A DNA stretch of 64,000 nucleotides from Bilabrum cf. latius (Eukaryota > Bigyra: Bicosoecida > Bigyra > Bicosoecida). The DNA is taken from the NCBI GenBank assembly GCA_965178125.1, contig OZ237745.1, positions 1,116,001-1,180,000 on the forward strand, in the 5' to 3' direction. Below, piece by piece: positions 1-12,200 of the stretch; position 1 is the stretch's first letter, and each line of letters begins with the position of its first letter. The notes beneath the pieces are model-generated. The model worked only from the letters and a program-made list of their open reading frames with translations. It had not been told where the DNA came from and ran no database searches. The translations under genes were made by a program, and so were the position numbers.

Positions 1-2
1 AC

Positions 3-2471
3 GCCGAGGCGAGGCATCGATCGGAGCTGTTCGAGCTGCAGAAGCAAGTCACGCAGCAAGGGGACAGCCTGCGGGCCGCGAACCGCCGCCTGGCCCGCGC
101 GACGGCCGAGCGCCGAGAGGCGGAAGCCCGCGCGGAGGCTCTGCTGCGAGGCATCGAGCGGGTTTGCGTGGGCCTCGTAGCGCCATTTGATGAAGCTGCA
201 GAGAGAGGGGAGGGGCGCGGGGAGCTAGTCGGCCTACATGACAGCGTAGACCCGCGCAGCGCGGCTCTGCTGGAAGCAAGGAGGGTGCGTGACGAGCTGC
301 AGCGCACTGTCCTGGAGCTGCAAACAGAGTTGGTCCGGGCGCAGACGCAGGCACGGCCCGCACAGGGAACAAGCGGTGGAGGCCACAAGAAGCTGCAAGC
401 AAAGGCTCCCAAAGGCCAGGCTGCGGCGAGTGGAGGCGCAGACGAGGCCAGCGGCAGCGGCGGAGGTGAGGGCTAGGAGGGGCCCGGAGTAGGCGACAGC
501 GTGCTGCTGGACGACTCGCTCGCGGAGCTGCAGGCCCTGTGGCGTCGCAGGGCGCATCAGGCGCAGGCAGTCTCCAAGGGGGCACTCGCGCAGCTGGAGG
601 CAGCCAAGGGCGAGGCTGCGCGGTTCGCTGCAGCGGCGATGCTCGCGCACGACCGGCTGCGGCAGCTCGCGAGAGGGCGGATGCGGGCAGCAAACGTGAA
701 CGGTAGCGACGATGTGGACGGCGGCGGCGAGTCGGGGCATCGGGGCGGCAGGCGCAATGGGAGGGACGCCGACGATGATGGGGCCGGCATCGGGGACCGG
801 TCGGGCCCCGTGTCCCGAGCCTCCTCCCGGCGGTCCTCTGCCGGCGGCCGCAGTCGGAGCCGGGGCGGTCAGCAGAAAACCGGTGGTACCGAGGCTGGCA
901 AGTCCCACGGCCAGGGCTCCAGTGCTGCGCGAATGAAGTAGCAGGAGCAGCAGCAGCAGCAGGAGCAGAGGCGGTCTGCGCCGAGTGCATCGGCGGCAGC
1001 TGCTGGCCCAACTGACTCAGCCGTAGATCGGATTCAGAGCCTTGGCGCACAGGAACTTCCCGCCGGCACGCAGCATGACACCGAGCTGCTTGGCCCGGCC
1101 GCTGCTGGCCGTCCCGACTCTGCAAGCAAGGCAGGGGTCCAGGAGGAGGACGGGCCGAAGAGTAGTATCCATGTCTAGCAGCATGAAGTCACCAAGAGCT
1201 TGAGCTAGAGCGGAGGCCCCTCCCTTCGAAGCGCTGAAGGTGCTGACGGTGGGACAGATACTGACGGCACCAACAGCAGCCCCATCGGCAAAAATGACGA
1301 TGCGAGCGAATCTCCCAGCAGCAGCACCAGCGAAGGCGCCGACAGCCGCGGGGCGGTCAGCCTCCCAGCGACCATTGGCGGCCCAGGCGCTAGCGCATCG
1401 AGGACGCCCACACCCTTCACCACTTTCTCCAGACCCTCGTACCTCGACTTCGACTCTGGCCGCCGCATGGACCGCCGCGAGTCCTTGTCTAGAGACGAGT
1501 CAGGCATGGTAAGCCCCATGGACCTCGGTGGCGGCGGAAGGGGCGAGCAGGGCCCTGGGACACCGGGTGCAGTGGAAGGAGGAGGGGCGAGGGCAGGAAC
1601 ACCAAGTTTGCAGGCAGGCGCACAGGAGGAGGTGCCACGGATGAGTGCACTCAGGGGCATAGCATCCGCGGTGTCGAACTGTAAAAGCAGCTTGCCGCCA
1701 CAGGCGCAATTGGTGCAGCCAGCAGCCGGGGCACACTTGCCTGTGGCGGCGGCGCCGCGCCTGTCCCCGCGGTCTGCAGGCAGCCCAGGCAGCCCCGGCA
1801 GCCGCAGCACCAGCGCGCCCATCCGAATGGAGTCCCCCGAGGGATAGCTCGATTCGGATTCCGAGTCGCTTCCGGACGGAGGCGGTCCCCCGGGGGACTC
1901 CCCCGAGGGCCCCGTGGGCGAGACAGCCGTTGGTAGCAAGCAAGGATAGTACGTGTTCGCTGATGCAAGCGCGGGCGTCTAGGGGCCGGAGCATCCGCAC
2001 CACCAAGAAGACGAGAACGGTAGCGGCACCGGCGGCATCCCTCTCCGTGCCCTGGTGCGGCGTGTGCGGGAGGGCAGGCCTCAACCGCTACCGCTGACTT
2101 CGAGCAGCAGTAAACCTAGCAGTTCCACCGGCAGCAAGCATGCGGATAAGGGTCACTCCACGCCATCTCCAGGCACGCGGCGTCTGGTCAGCAGGGCGGC
2201 TGCTCACGAGGTCAGAAGCATCGTGGATCGCAGGCTGGCAGGCCCCGTTGGTGGCTCAAGCAACTACCCCAAGCAAGCGGAAGGAGATGCGGGGGCTGAT
2301 GGAGACAGTGCGGGGCAGTTTGTGCAGCCGGGGCACCTATCTAGTCCCATTCCAACCCCTGACTTGGGAGCAGTCCCCGTCTTGTCCCGGACCCTCGAGC
2401 GCAAGAAGATGCGTAGACGTGGGCGGCCTGCATCTACAGGATCCAAGATCAACAGGCCGCCTGGGCTGTAA
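3..2471 (+). CDS. 5'-truncated coiled-coil / Ser-rich protein, 7 in-frame TAG
   Basis: One reading frame is open from the window edge to a TAA at 2469-2471 if TAG is sense. In-frame TAGs lie at 474, 939, 1176, 1206, 1845, 1947 and 1980, with no in-frame TAA or TGA over 822 codons. The first 200 codons are charged and Leu/Ala/Arg-rich (LFELQKQ, RRLARATAERREAEARAEALL), typical of a coiled coil; the rest is Ser/Gly/Pro-rich and probably disordered. The TAG at 939 is followed at once by a glutamine run (QEQQQQQEQ), and the TAG at 1176 by CAG. The start lies upstream of the window. Family not recognised; function unknown. It ends tail to tail with histone H4 of cluster A. Confidence 0.7.
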
Positions 2472-2588
2472 CAGAAATAATGCTATTGTTTTTTAAGTAT
2501 GTTTTTTGCGGACCGGGATGCAAGATTCAGATCAGAGATTCGAGCGCAAAGGGGTGATTCTTCGAATTGTGCATTTGTCTTTCTTGGT

Positions 2589-2606
2589 GGTGTTTAATTG
2601 AACACC
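2589..2606 (-). promoter_or_regulatory. Histone 3' stem-loop (H4, cluster A)
   Basis: On the H4 strand: GGTGTT, loop CAATTA, AACACC, then ACCA. It lies about 50 bases past the H4 stop. Equivalent to the 3' hairpin that replaces poly(A) on replication-dependent histone mRNAs, but the loop is 6 rather than the usual 4 nt. Confidence 0.9.
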
Positions 2607-2658
2607 GGGTTGAGGTTTGGTTTGCTTGAAAGCTGCTTTCGCGCATTCAAGTGGCTGC

Positions 2659-3654
<996 letters not shown>

Positions 3655-3733
3655 GCGTCCGGCTGATGTTCGATCTGTCGGTCCGCCGGTCGGGCTGGCA
3701 GGCGTTCAAACGCAACCACCAAACCACAACCCC

Positions 3734-3751
3734 GGTGTTCAATTAAACACC
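3734..3751 (+). promoter_or_regulatory. Histone 3' stem-loop (H3, cluster A)
   Basis: Same 6-bp stem, CAATTA loop and ACCA tail, about 80 bases after the H3 stop. Confidence 0.9.
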
Positions 3752-3955
3752 ACCATCGATGCAATCAATCACCAAATCGACTAATGTGAATCCAAGACTA
3801 CCTGAGATAGCATGAGTCTAGTCGGTATTATCCCAAGAACGATCAAAACAAATTTTGGTGCCCAAGCAAAACATGCGCTCAGAGAGAATAGAGATTAAGC
3901 CAGAATTGTGCTTGTAGACAATGTAGGCGTGAATAGTTCGCGATTGTTATCTGGT
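3752..3955. other. AT-rich spacer between H3 and H2B (cluster A)
   Basis: No gene seen. The stretch is AT-rich compared with the rest of the window. Parts match, in inverted orientation, the spacer 48977-49184 of cluster C (for example AATAGAGATTAAGCCA and GCATGAGTCTA-like words), so clusters A and C share their spacer as well as their genes. Confidence 0.6.
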
Positions 3956-3973
3956 GGTGTTTAATTGAACACC
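3956..3973 (-). promoter_or_regulatory. Histone 3' stem-loop (H2B, cluster A)
   Basis: Same hairpin on the H2B strand, about 87 bases past the stop. Confidence 0.9.
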
Positions 3974-4060
3974 GGGGTATTGGTTGTGTTTGGGCAGGGC
4001 TCCGTGTATGCGCAGCGATTGGCTGCGCATCCGTCGTCCACCCAGCTGCCGTCAGGCTAT

Positions 4061-4411
4061 TCACTGGGAGAACTTAGTCACGGCCTTGGTGCCCTCAGAC
4101 ACGGCGTGCTTTGCCAGCTCGCCGGGCAGCACCAGGCGCACGGCGGTCTGCACCTCGCGGCTCGACAGCGTGGCCTTCTTGTTGTACTGGCCCAGGCGGG
4201 CAGCCTCGGTGCACACGCGCTCGAAGATGTCGTTGATGAACGAGTTCATGATGCTCATGCCCTTCTTGGAGATGCCCACCTCGGGGTGCACCTGCTTCAG
4301 CACGCGGTAGATGTACGTGGCGTACGACTCCACACGGCGCTTCCTCTTGCCTCCGGTGGAAGCTGCCTTCTTGGAGGCCTTGCCGGACTTCTTGGACGGG
4401 GTCTTGGGCAT
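4061..4411 (-). CDS. H2B: Histone H2B (cluster A)
   Basis: A 116-residue H2B: short Lys-rich tail ([17 protein letters not shown]), then the fold with [20 protein letters not shown] and the C-terminal [19 protein letters not shown] helix, ending SQ and TGA. It pairs with H2A, which is divergently transcribed from 4710. No intron, no internal TAG. Protein identical in clusters B and C. Confidence 0.99.
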   Translation of the reverse strand: MPKTPSKKSGKASKKAASTGGKRKRRVESYATYIYRVLKQVHPEVGISKKGMSIMNSFINDIFERVCTEAARLGQYNKKATLSSREVQTAVRLVLPGELAKHAVSEGTKAVTKFSQ

Positions 4412-4709
4412 CTTGGTTCTTTTCTTGTTGCTTTGGAATGAAGAGGGACCGGCAGGGCAAACGACCGTGGATGTCAGTTTGAGTTGGTTGATGCATGCAC
4501 CTGTTCTGGCTGTGTTGATGTATCATGCATTGTAGCATACATGCAGATGCACATGTATGGACTGCATGACACACACGTACCCACGATGCATGCAATCCGG
4601 GTCCATCGATGCATGCAAGTTGCGCACCATGCGCGGCGCCAAACGGCAATCCAACAGCTGCGGCTCGATCCACCTGAACCTCATTCCAAAGCAACACAAA
4701 CAAAACAAC
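4412..4709. promoter_or_regulatory. Divergent H2B/H2A promoter (cluster A)
   Basis: A 298-base spacer. CATTCCAAAG lies just upstream of both start codons (4431-4440 towards H2B; about 4682-4691 towards H2A). Several ATGCATGCA palindromes occur in the middle. Closely copied in clusters B and C. Confidence 0.7.
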
Positions 4710-5096
4710 ATGTCTGGCAAAGGAAAGGGTGGCCGTGGCAAGTCCTCTGGCAAGTCTGTCTCTCGGTCTGAGAAGGCCGGTCTGCAGTTCCCCGTGGGCC
4801 GTGTGGCCCGCTACATGCGCAACCAGCGCGTGGCCCAGCGCATCGGCTCTGGCGCCCCCGTGTACATGGCGGCTGTGCTTGAGTACCTCGCCGCTGAGGT
4901 GCTCGAGCTGGCCGGCCAGGCCGCTCGCGACAACAAGAAGGCGCGCATCATCCCCCGGCACATCCAGCTGGCGGTGCGCAACGACGAGGAGCTCAACAAG
5001 CTGTTCGGCAGCGTGACCATCGCTTCCGGCGGTGTGCTCCCCAACATCCACCAGGTGCTCCTGCCCAAGACCAAGGGCAAGAAGGGCGGCAAGTAA
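4710..5096 (+). CDS. H2A: Histone H2A (cluster A)
   Basis: A 128-residue H2A starting [19 protein letters not shown], with [15 protein letters not shown] and the docking region [21 protein letters not shown], ending KGKKGGK then TAA. The C-terminal tail lacks an SQ motif, so it is canonical H2A rather than H2A.X. Start chosen at the ATG at 4710. Single exon without TAG. Confidence 0.99.
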   Translation: MSGKGKGGRGKSSGKSVSRSEKAGLQFPVGRVARYMRNQRVAQRIGSGAPVYMAAVLEYLAAEVLELAGQAARDNKKARIIPRHIQLAVRNDEELNKLFGSVTIASGGVLPNIHQVLLPKTKGKKGGK

Positions 5097-5148
5097 GCAC
5101 CCTATCCTGGCGCACGAAGCCTGCAACAAGCTGGCAACGCAAAATCCC

Positions 5149-5166
5149 GGTGTTCAATTAAACACC
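5149..5166 (+). promoter_or_regulatory. Histone 3' stem-loop (H2A, cluster A)
   Basis: Same hairpin, about 52 bases past the H2A stop. Confidence 0.9.
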
Positions 5167-5407
5167 ACCATGTAGCACAGCTTATCCCACTATAGACGAC
5201 AAAAATGTGTGCTAACTGAAGATTTCCAACTGGAGTTATTATTTGTGCTTAATTCAGCTGCGGTCTTGGTAGAATTCAGCGTAATAAAACTGTCACAATT
5301 GAGCCAAAACGAGATTGGCCAAACACATGATCACCGCCACTGCGTTGGCAGGCAATCGGCATTGCTTGCTTTGTCTGAGCCCTGCCATTTTGAAGCGGCA
5401 TGGTATC

Positions 5408-6007
5408 TCAGCCGCGTAATCCGGCGCCACCCTTGGCCGTTGGCGGGTTCGCCGAGGGGTGAACGTCTGAGAACGCGGGCTCAGTCACGTCCTTTGGCAC
5501 GCCGCTGCGAGACTTGTTCTTGCTGCTCCCGCTTGCGCAGCAGCCGGTCCGGTACACGACCACGCCGATCGTCACGGCGACCAGGCACAGCAGGCCGATG
5601 GTGAGAAGGGAAATCGCGGCGCCGGTGAAGTCGTCGTCATCTTCATCGATGTCATCGTCCACAGAGGGCCGGGCCCCCACCTGGGACCTCTCGGGGTCCA
5701 CGACGACCGCACCTGGGACGAAGGTCTCGGTGCGGATGGCCAAGGACAGCACCGGGTCAGCGGCAATTCGCGCGGCCAGCTGCCCGGACTCGACCACGCG
5801 CACGGATTCCTGGTACAGGGCAGCCCCCTCTGCCTCGGAGTCCACCGTGATTTGGGTGTCCACTGCCACGCTGGTATCGGCCTGTAGCGCCCTGGCGCCG
5901 TCGCGGAGTGCCCTCCGGTTGTCGTCGAGGATGGTATGGAACACAGCGCGGCGGTCGTCTCCACCCACCACGCCCAAGAGCTCCATCAGGATGTCGGCGA
6001 ACGCCAC
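5408..6007 (-). CDS. C-terminal part of a single-pass membrane protein
   Basis: A 199-codon open stretch ends in TGA (5408-5410). It holds a soluble region rich in Asp/Val/Ala, an acidic linker (DDDIDEDDDD), one strong membrane helix (ISLLTIGLLCLVAVTIGVVV) and a short basic/Ser tail beginning YRTGCCASGSSKNKSRSG. That is the layout of a type I membrane protein's C-terminus. No ATG opens it (6007 is GTG), and an in-frame TGA lies about 30 bases upstream, so an upstream exon is expected; I could not place its splice site with confidence. A frame at about 6030-6090 (ERRLLLNCGRVDTQTWVNARIAF) looks coding. The next ORF upstream (6328-6804), with a signal peptide, might be its N-terminus. Family not recognised. 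Confidence 0.5.
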   Translation of the reverse strand: MAFADILMELLGVVGGDDRRAVFHTILDDNRRALRDGARALQADTSVAVDTQITVDSEAEGAALYQESVRVVESGQLAARIAADPVLSLAIRTETFVPGAVVVDPERSQVGARPSVDDDIDEDDDDFTGAAISLLTIGLLCLVAVTIGVVVYRTGCCASGSSKNKSRSGVPKDVTEPAFSDVHPSANPPTAKGGAGLRG

Positions 6008-6327
6008 GGACTCCTTGAAACGCGATCCTTGCGTTCACCCACGTCTGAGTATCCACTCTGCCGCAGTTCAGCAACAACCTTCGCTCAAGATCAACCAAGG
6101 CACAGGCTTGCGTGCATTGCCAAGCATAACCCGGGCCTCGGGGACAACTGGGTCGGTACACGCGTTCCGAGCAGAATCTCGGGATCGAGGCATCCTAACG
6201 GATTCAACATGGTGCCTGATTGATTCAAATCACACATTTGAACATATCTTATGAGTCCATCAGTGGCATTTCGCAAAAAGCGAACATAAAACTCGTCCAA
6301 TCTCTCTAGAGAAACGTCACGTGGACA

Positions 6328-6804
6328 TCACGGCAAGCCAATCGGGTGCAGAGAGGCCAAGCAGCACAGTTTCAAGGCAAAATATAGCATCCCATAAACG
6401 AATGTGGGGTGCACTGGTGGTATTTGACCGGGTACGCTGCAAGTACACTCGAAATTCTCCTATACCATGCCGTCAACGTCGTTCCCGTGAGGAGTACACG
6501 CTACGATTGCATACAGGCCAAAGTTAGAGCCTAATAGGCATGCAACACTTCTTACATTGTCTTTACGAACTTGTGGACCACGTCCAAGAAGCGTTACTAC
6601 ACCGAAGGTGCCAGTAATGTGGCAAGACCGCGGGACAGACCAGGAATTTCGTTCGAGTCGCTTGCGATCACTGGCAACTGCGAAAAAAGTTCGTTCTCGA
6701 CGGAACCGAAGGCTGCGCGGCCTGCAGAAGGCATCCGAAGCCTGGATCGAGATGATTCCTGCCGCGTATGACAGAATAATTATTCTCCCCATTTTGTTCG
6801 GCAT
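6328..6804 (-). CDS. Putative secretory or organelle-targeted N-terminal exon
   Basis: The ORF opens with MPNKMGRIIILSYAAGIISI, a signal-peptide-like helix, followed by QASDAFCRPRSLRFRRERTF, Arg/Ser/Phe-rich and without acids. That arrangement could be a signal peptide plus transit peptide, but a plain secretory signal is equally possible. It is open through one TAG (6460) to TGA at 6328-6330, though introns are likely within it. No domain recognised. It may be the 5' end of the gene ending at 5408. Low confidence in boundaries. Confidence 0.3.
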
Positions 6805-6869
6805 CCTAAAAACGCCGATAGCAACAGAGTTGCCTCACACTGTAGATCTGCTGGACTCCGCGGTCCAAC

Positions 6870-8675
6870 TCACCGCCCCCGCGCAAACCGAAGCGAGCGG
6901 TCCCCTTCGTCCTCGCTCACCAGCGTCGGCTTGCTCACTCGCCGAGCAGAACCAGCACCACCCCCTCCTACCACTACCCCTCCCCCTCGACTCGTCACAC
7001 TGCCGCTGCCCACGCTAAAGTCCCTCCCCGACGACTCGGCCGTCAGCGCATAGGGGGGCTCGTACCCGACACCCCCGCCGCTGCTGGTGCCGCCGCTCGC
7101 GAACCGCCCGCCGTCTCCGTAGTTCCGGTTAGGTGCCAGCGCGGACCCGGCCTCCTCCAGATCCGAGTCCGCGTGTGCGTTCGCAAACATGAGCTGCTGG
7201 GGGTCCAGGCCCCCGTCTGGGCCCGCGGCGCCCGGGACGACCGGCGGCTCCGCCATGCCGTCCACGTCGGTGTGCGCATGCAGCAGCGCGAAAATTGCGC
7301 CCCCCAGCACGGACCCGGCCAGCTCAGCGATCCAGTACACCCACATCCACCTCCCGCTCTTCTCTCCGTTGGCAAGCGCCGCGGACGCCACGCCCGTGGC
7401 CATGGCGGGGTTGAAGTAGCCTCCGCTGCCGGCCCCGTTCGGGCCCGCCATGTACCTGCCGATGGCATAGACCATCCCTATGGCAAGGCCGTGATACGAC
7501 GCCTGGTGCCCCTGCCGCTGCCCTGGGGTCTCCCACACGTCCATGATCTGCGTGGTGCAGGCCCACACCGTGTACACCAGCATGGCCGTCCAAACGAACT
7601 CGAACACGCCCGCCCCCGCCGGCCCGTGGCTGCCCTCGGGACCCCCGAACTTGACGTCACCCTGCAGTACCAGCGCCGCGAAGCCCGCCAGCACCGCCCC
7701 GACGACCTGCGCCAGGCTGACGATGGCCGTCTTCCAGGCGTCCGCGATGTAGCCGAACCGGGTGAGGAGCCCGAAGGACACCGCGGGGTTGTAATCGCCC
7801 CCGCACATGTGGTCCCCCATGTGAACCATGGCAGTGACCATGGCCCCCACCGCCAGGGGGTGTCCCCCCAGCGCCGCCACCAGCGTGATGAAGAACGCCC
7901 CGATCATCTCCACCAGGGGCACGCGGAGGCTCAGCCGCCGGTCCCCCTCGTCCTGGGGCACCGTGCCTCCCTGTGCCTCGGCCTCGGCCTGCCTCAGCTC
8001 CAGCGCCTTGGACTCTTCCTGTTCCTTCTGGTACATGAACATGAGCCAAGAGGAGAGCACCCCGCTGAGGATGCCCCCGATGGGGGGACCCACCCAGTAG
8101 ACCCACACGTCGCCCATCGAGCCGCCGTTGAAGAGCGCGGCCAGGTCCCGGCCGGTGCCTACCGCGGAATTGAAGCACCCGCCGGAAATACCCCCGGCGG
8201 CACTGACTCCCGCGAGCAGCGACGAGCCGATGGCAATCCCCGTGTAGCTGTTCGGCTCGAGCTGGTTCTGGTGAGACACCTGCTGCACCACCAGAGACAG
8301 CGAAAAAGCGAACAGGCCCTCCACGAAAACCGCGCTGATGTTGGGATGGCTTAGCTTCGGGTTCGGCTGGAACTCGGATATGTTGCTAGCTCCAGCCACA
8401 GCATACGAGAGCAACGCGCCTACCGTCCCGCCAAGCACCTGGACGAGAATGTACAGAAAGCACATCACGGCTGTCATGCGACCGGCAGCCAGCATGCTAA
8501 GGGATACAGTAGGGTTATAATGTGCGCCGCAAATGTGGTCGAACGCGTACACGATAACCATAAGAGTGAGTCCGGCCGCCAGATACGTATCGTCCGGGCT
8601 CAGGCAGATCGCCATCGTCAAGATCATAGTTCCAAGAAACTCAGCTACCAGTGCCTGCGTTGCTCGAGGCATCAT
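6870..8675 (-). CDS. Double-length aquaporin-like channel (two fused MIP domains)
   Basis: 601 residues from ATG 8675 to TGA 6870-6872, no intron, no TAG. Two complete MIP six-helix modules lie in tandem. Module 1 (about residues 1-220) has the half-helix motifs HYNPT and GGCFNSAVGTG. Module 2 (about residues 250-480) has YNPAVSFG and GGYFNPAMATG. A charged linker (YQKEQEESKALELRQAEAEA) joins them and a Gly/Ser-rich tail of about 110 residues follows. Single MIPs are about 250 residues, so this is a genuine duplication-fusion. The Arg that normally follows the second NPA (NPAR) is missing in both modules, and module 1 has NPT/NSA instead of NPA/NPA. The substrate may therefore differ from water or glycerol. 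Probably a membrane channel working as a pseudo-dimer. Confidence 0.92.
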   Translation of the reverse strand: MMPRATQALVAEFLGTMILTMAICLSPDDTYLAAGLTLMVIVYAFDHICGAHYNPTVSLSMLAAGRMTAVMCFLYILVQVLGGTVGALLSYAVAGASNISEFQPNPKLSHPNISAVFVEGLFAFSLSLVVQQVSHQNQLEPNSYTGIAIGSSLLAGVSAAGGISGGCFNSAVGTGRDLAALFNGGSMGDVWVYWVGPPIGGILSGVLSSWLMFMYQKEQEESKALELRQAEAEAQGGTVPQDEGDRRLSLRVPLVEMIGAFFITLVAALGGHPLAVGAMVTAMVHMGDHMCGGDYNPAVSFGLLTRFGYIADAWKTAIVSLAQVVGAVLAGFAALVLQGDVKFGGPEGSHGPAGAGVFEFVWTAMLVYTVWACTTQIMDVWETPGQRQGHQASYHGLAIGMVYAIGRYMAGPNGAGSGGYFNPAMATGVASAALANGEKSGRWMWVYWIAELAGSVLGGAIFALLHAHTDVDGMAEPPVVPGAAGPDGGLDPQQLMFANAHADSDLEEAGSALAPNRNYGDGGRFASGGTSSGGGVGYEPPYALTAESSGRDFSVGSGSVTSRGGGVVVGGGGAGSARRVSKPTLVSEDEGDRSLRFARGR

Positions 8676-9282
8676 ACATCAAGATATCCAAGGTGCAATT
8701 CTCCGCCTGGTCGGGATAAAGCATGGGTGCGATGCCACATTGGTCCGGCAAAACGGGCGACGCACTGCAACTACCAACCACGCTGCCTCACCTGCACGAC
8801 TCTGACTTGCGCCTTTGCTCGCTTCACTTCCTCAAACTAGGCTATTTGTTCTTCTCTTATATCATCGTAATAATTGTCCATGGCTGACTAATAGTCCGAT
8901 CGGACGCGGGCTTTCAACTGCCAAATAGTCCGTCTGCAACCTCACAAACCACTGCACGTTACAATATCCGGGTTTTGTTGCATGTGACGAGGAGAAATCG
9001 TCCACCGAACTACTGCTCGCCGTAGCTCGCATCTAGAGGCTTTTGCTGCTATTTGTCCCTCTGAAGTCGCTAACACGTCCTTTATAATTGTCGATCAGGC
9101 AGTAACGTCTGAAATTATACTTAGTTTGGCAGGAAGGGGGCTAATGCCAAGGGTCACTAGTTGAATTTTTGCGGACGAGTGCATCGAACGGCATTCACTT
9201 TAGTTCTCTAGCTGGTGCATCCTATTACTTACCGGATTGATTTGCATCGAGAGGGGCAAGCTAGTGCCGAGATTCCTGTCTC
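8676..9282. other. Divergent intergenic region
   Basis: About 600 bases between the aquaporin start (minus) and the next gene start (plus). AT-richer than the genes and containing stops in all frames. No RNA gene or repeat recognised; presumably holds both promoters. Confidence 0.5.
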
Positions 9283-12200
9283 ATGTCTAGTAGGCCGTCA
9301 AAGTACTTTTAGCGAGCGCGGAGGGGAGCAAGGACGTCTCAGAGACCAGACGCCGGCAATTCTGCAACTAACGCAAGACTTGGGTCCAACTTAAAGCATG
9401 TATCATCAGTTTCACGCGGGGCGTCGGCCAGTGGAGCTTCTGGCAGCCCTAGCGGAGCGCTGCGGCCTGCCCATTTGAATGGGCGGATCCGAGATCTAGC
9501 GGGAGCCTCGCCGGCGGCAGCAGGTCCGGCGGTTTCATTTGTGCGGGAGCAACGCGTGGATATTGTCTCGCACCGGAGCCCTTCGCTGCCAGGGACCGGA
9601 TCGGCTGCGCCCAGACTGCCTGCCACTGTGTCACTGCCCGCTGCCCGCTCCAAATCCTCATCGAGGACCAGACTCAGCGCAGCGAGCAGCTCCGGGCCGG
9701 CCGGGTCCGATGGTATGCATGAGTCCTCGGGGACCCCTTCTGCGCTTAGCCAAGGGGCCTGCGCCCCCTCGGGGGGTGGCATCTTGCGGTCGCCAGGGCT
9801 CCCCAAGCGCGACCTCCGCGTTCGGTTTGCCGTGAGTGGAGTGGGTTGGACGCGGGATTGGGGCTGGGTAGCGCCCCTTGCTTTGCGACTGCCGCGCCCC
9901 TCGCTTGATTTGTCGCCGTTCAGCCGCTCGCTTGGCGCAAGTCTGCCCTTCCCTGACCCGCACCTCCCCAAAGTAGTCATGCTTCACGTTCGTTTCCCCT
10001 TTACACCGCAGGAGAGCGTCACGATCACCTCGGTGGACTCCCGCACGCCCACTAGGGATAGGAACAGGGGCGCTGGGGGGGTGTCGTCGTCGAGGTCCAG
10101 GACGGGGACGGCACGCATCGCGCCCCCTGCTGAGGACGGTGGCAGGGGCAAGCCGGGCAGCAGCAGCAGCAGCAGCAGCAAGGGAGGCATCCCGCGAACA
10201 AGAATCGGAGCCGGCGGGGGTGCTAGCAGAGCTAGCAGCGCCCAGCGACGCGCCGACGCAGCCGCTGACCTGGCCTCGCAGCAGGACGTGGAGGCGCTCT
10301 TCGCCGAGGCGAGGCCGCCCGTGCTGGCGACGCCTAGGCCCAGGCTAGCTGTTCTGGGCGGCAATGGCCCTCGCCTGGGCTCTGGCCATGGTAGCAGTGG
10401 TGCCAGTCGCAGCGCAGGTGCGGGATCAGCGTCCAGCAGCAGGGCTGGGGGCGGGTACTCGGGACCTGCTGCTGGAGAGCATCATCCTAGCAAGAAGCTA
10501 TCTCCGGGAGACCCCAGTATGGGAGGCCAGAGCCAGAGCAGGAGCAGGAGCAGGGGCAGCAAAAGAACGCAGGGTCGAGGAGGCAGGCTGCTGAGTGCGG
10601 CCCGACAGGCCGCGAACGCGTGGACAGGCGCAGGCGCAGATGCTTAGCCTCACAGCGTCACTGCTGCAGAAGCGCAGGATGATGCTAGCCCCCGTGCGCA
10701 GGCCAGAGGCACCACTTCGGCTTCGGCTCGGATGCAGCGAGAGCTCGGGTCGTCTTCCCCGAGCGCATGGGATCCCCAGGACAGCCCGGACCACGGCACG
10801 CGCGGAGGAAGAGGCAGACCAGCGCCCACTGCCTCTGCGGCGGGTGCGGGCCGCCGGGCACGCGGTGGTGCGCGCGGGACGAAGCTGTTCGCTGCCGCCG
10901 GTGGACAGCTAAGCCGTGATCTCGCCTTGACCGACGGCTAGCCGCAAGGGCAAGGGCTGCAGATCAGCAGCGCGTCCTCTGGGCAGGCGGCACAGCGCAC
11001 CGGCACAGGTGGTCCTAGGTCTGGCGGCCTCGTGGCCGGCTTGGACGACCTCAGCAGCCCTTCGAGTGCCATCAGCCAAGAAAGCGCCTCTTCTCTTGAA
11101 GGCAGCGCTGACATGGCCTCTCCGAAGCGGGCTAGCCCCGTCTTGACCGAGGACGCAAGCTAGCGGAGGCAGAGGTCGCCAAGGAAGCGGTCCCCCGGCC
11201 TCGCTTCCATCGTGTCGGCGGGGTCCTCTTCCAGCGCCGCCTCCTCGCCCGCATCGTTGGCGGGATGGGGAGACAGCGCGGCGGAGCCCGGCGCTTCCAC
11301 AGGATCAACCCGCGATGCGCCGTCGCCTCGGCGTGCGCAAGACAAGGGAAGCAGCAGCAGTAGCAAGGCAAGGCGGCGGCGGCAGCTGTCACCACAGGAT
11401 CTGTCGCCAACGAGCAGCGATGCAGATGCACCAAGCAGTGCTGACGCGGCCACTGCTCGGCGGCAGGCAAGACGCCACCGTGCTCTGGCTCGCGCGAGGC
11501 TGGAACAGGGGTAGGTGCAGGGGCAAGGTGGCCCAGCTTCAGGACAAAGCCAGACACCACCTCCTGCATCGTCTTTGCCACTGACTGCCCGCTAGAGGAG
11601 CCGAGCCGTGCCCCAGTCCCAGTCTCCATCGCAACGAGCAGCGCCCCCCTCGTCATCTGACGGCTCGGGGCCCAGCTCCAGGACATAGCTTGGCTTGGGC
11701 TCCCCGCAGCGCCCGAGGAATCTGCTCGCCGCTCTCGATCGAGAGGCAGCTGCGCCACGGCGACAACTGGGGGAGTCCAGAAAACGACATGAATCCGCTG
11801 CTACCAACGAGGCGCTAGAAGCCATGCAGCAGCGTCTCAGTACGAGCAGCGCCGCGGCTGCGCTAGCATGCTGGACAGGGCACGCGCACGCCTTGAGTGC
11901 TGGGATATTGGGGGCTGTGCCAGCCAGGGCGCACATGCAGCCGTGTAAAGTAGTCCGGCTGCGCTGCACCGAAACAGGCCACCCAGCGGAGCACTTCGCA
12001 GCAGTGGAGGCATCCATGGAGTGCGCAAGGGCGTTGGACTTCTGCCCGTCACGCAGTGCGCTCGCAGACTACCGATATGCTGCAGATTCGAGCGGGCCGA
12101 TCGACGGGACAGCTGAAGTGGCCCCTCCCACACCAGCCCAAGCGGCAGCCAGTGCTGCGTGGATCGATATTTCGTCTGAGGACGGCAGCGAGACCGGCCA

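Noticed and set aside
4095-5129. 344-codon ORFs overlapping H2A/H2B (also 44608-45642 and 47803-48837)
   Set aside because: They are conserved only because the histone genes on the other strand or frame are conserved; composition is a shifted reading of H2A and H2B.
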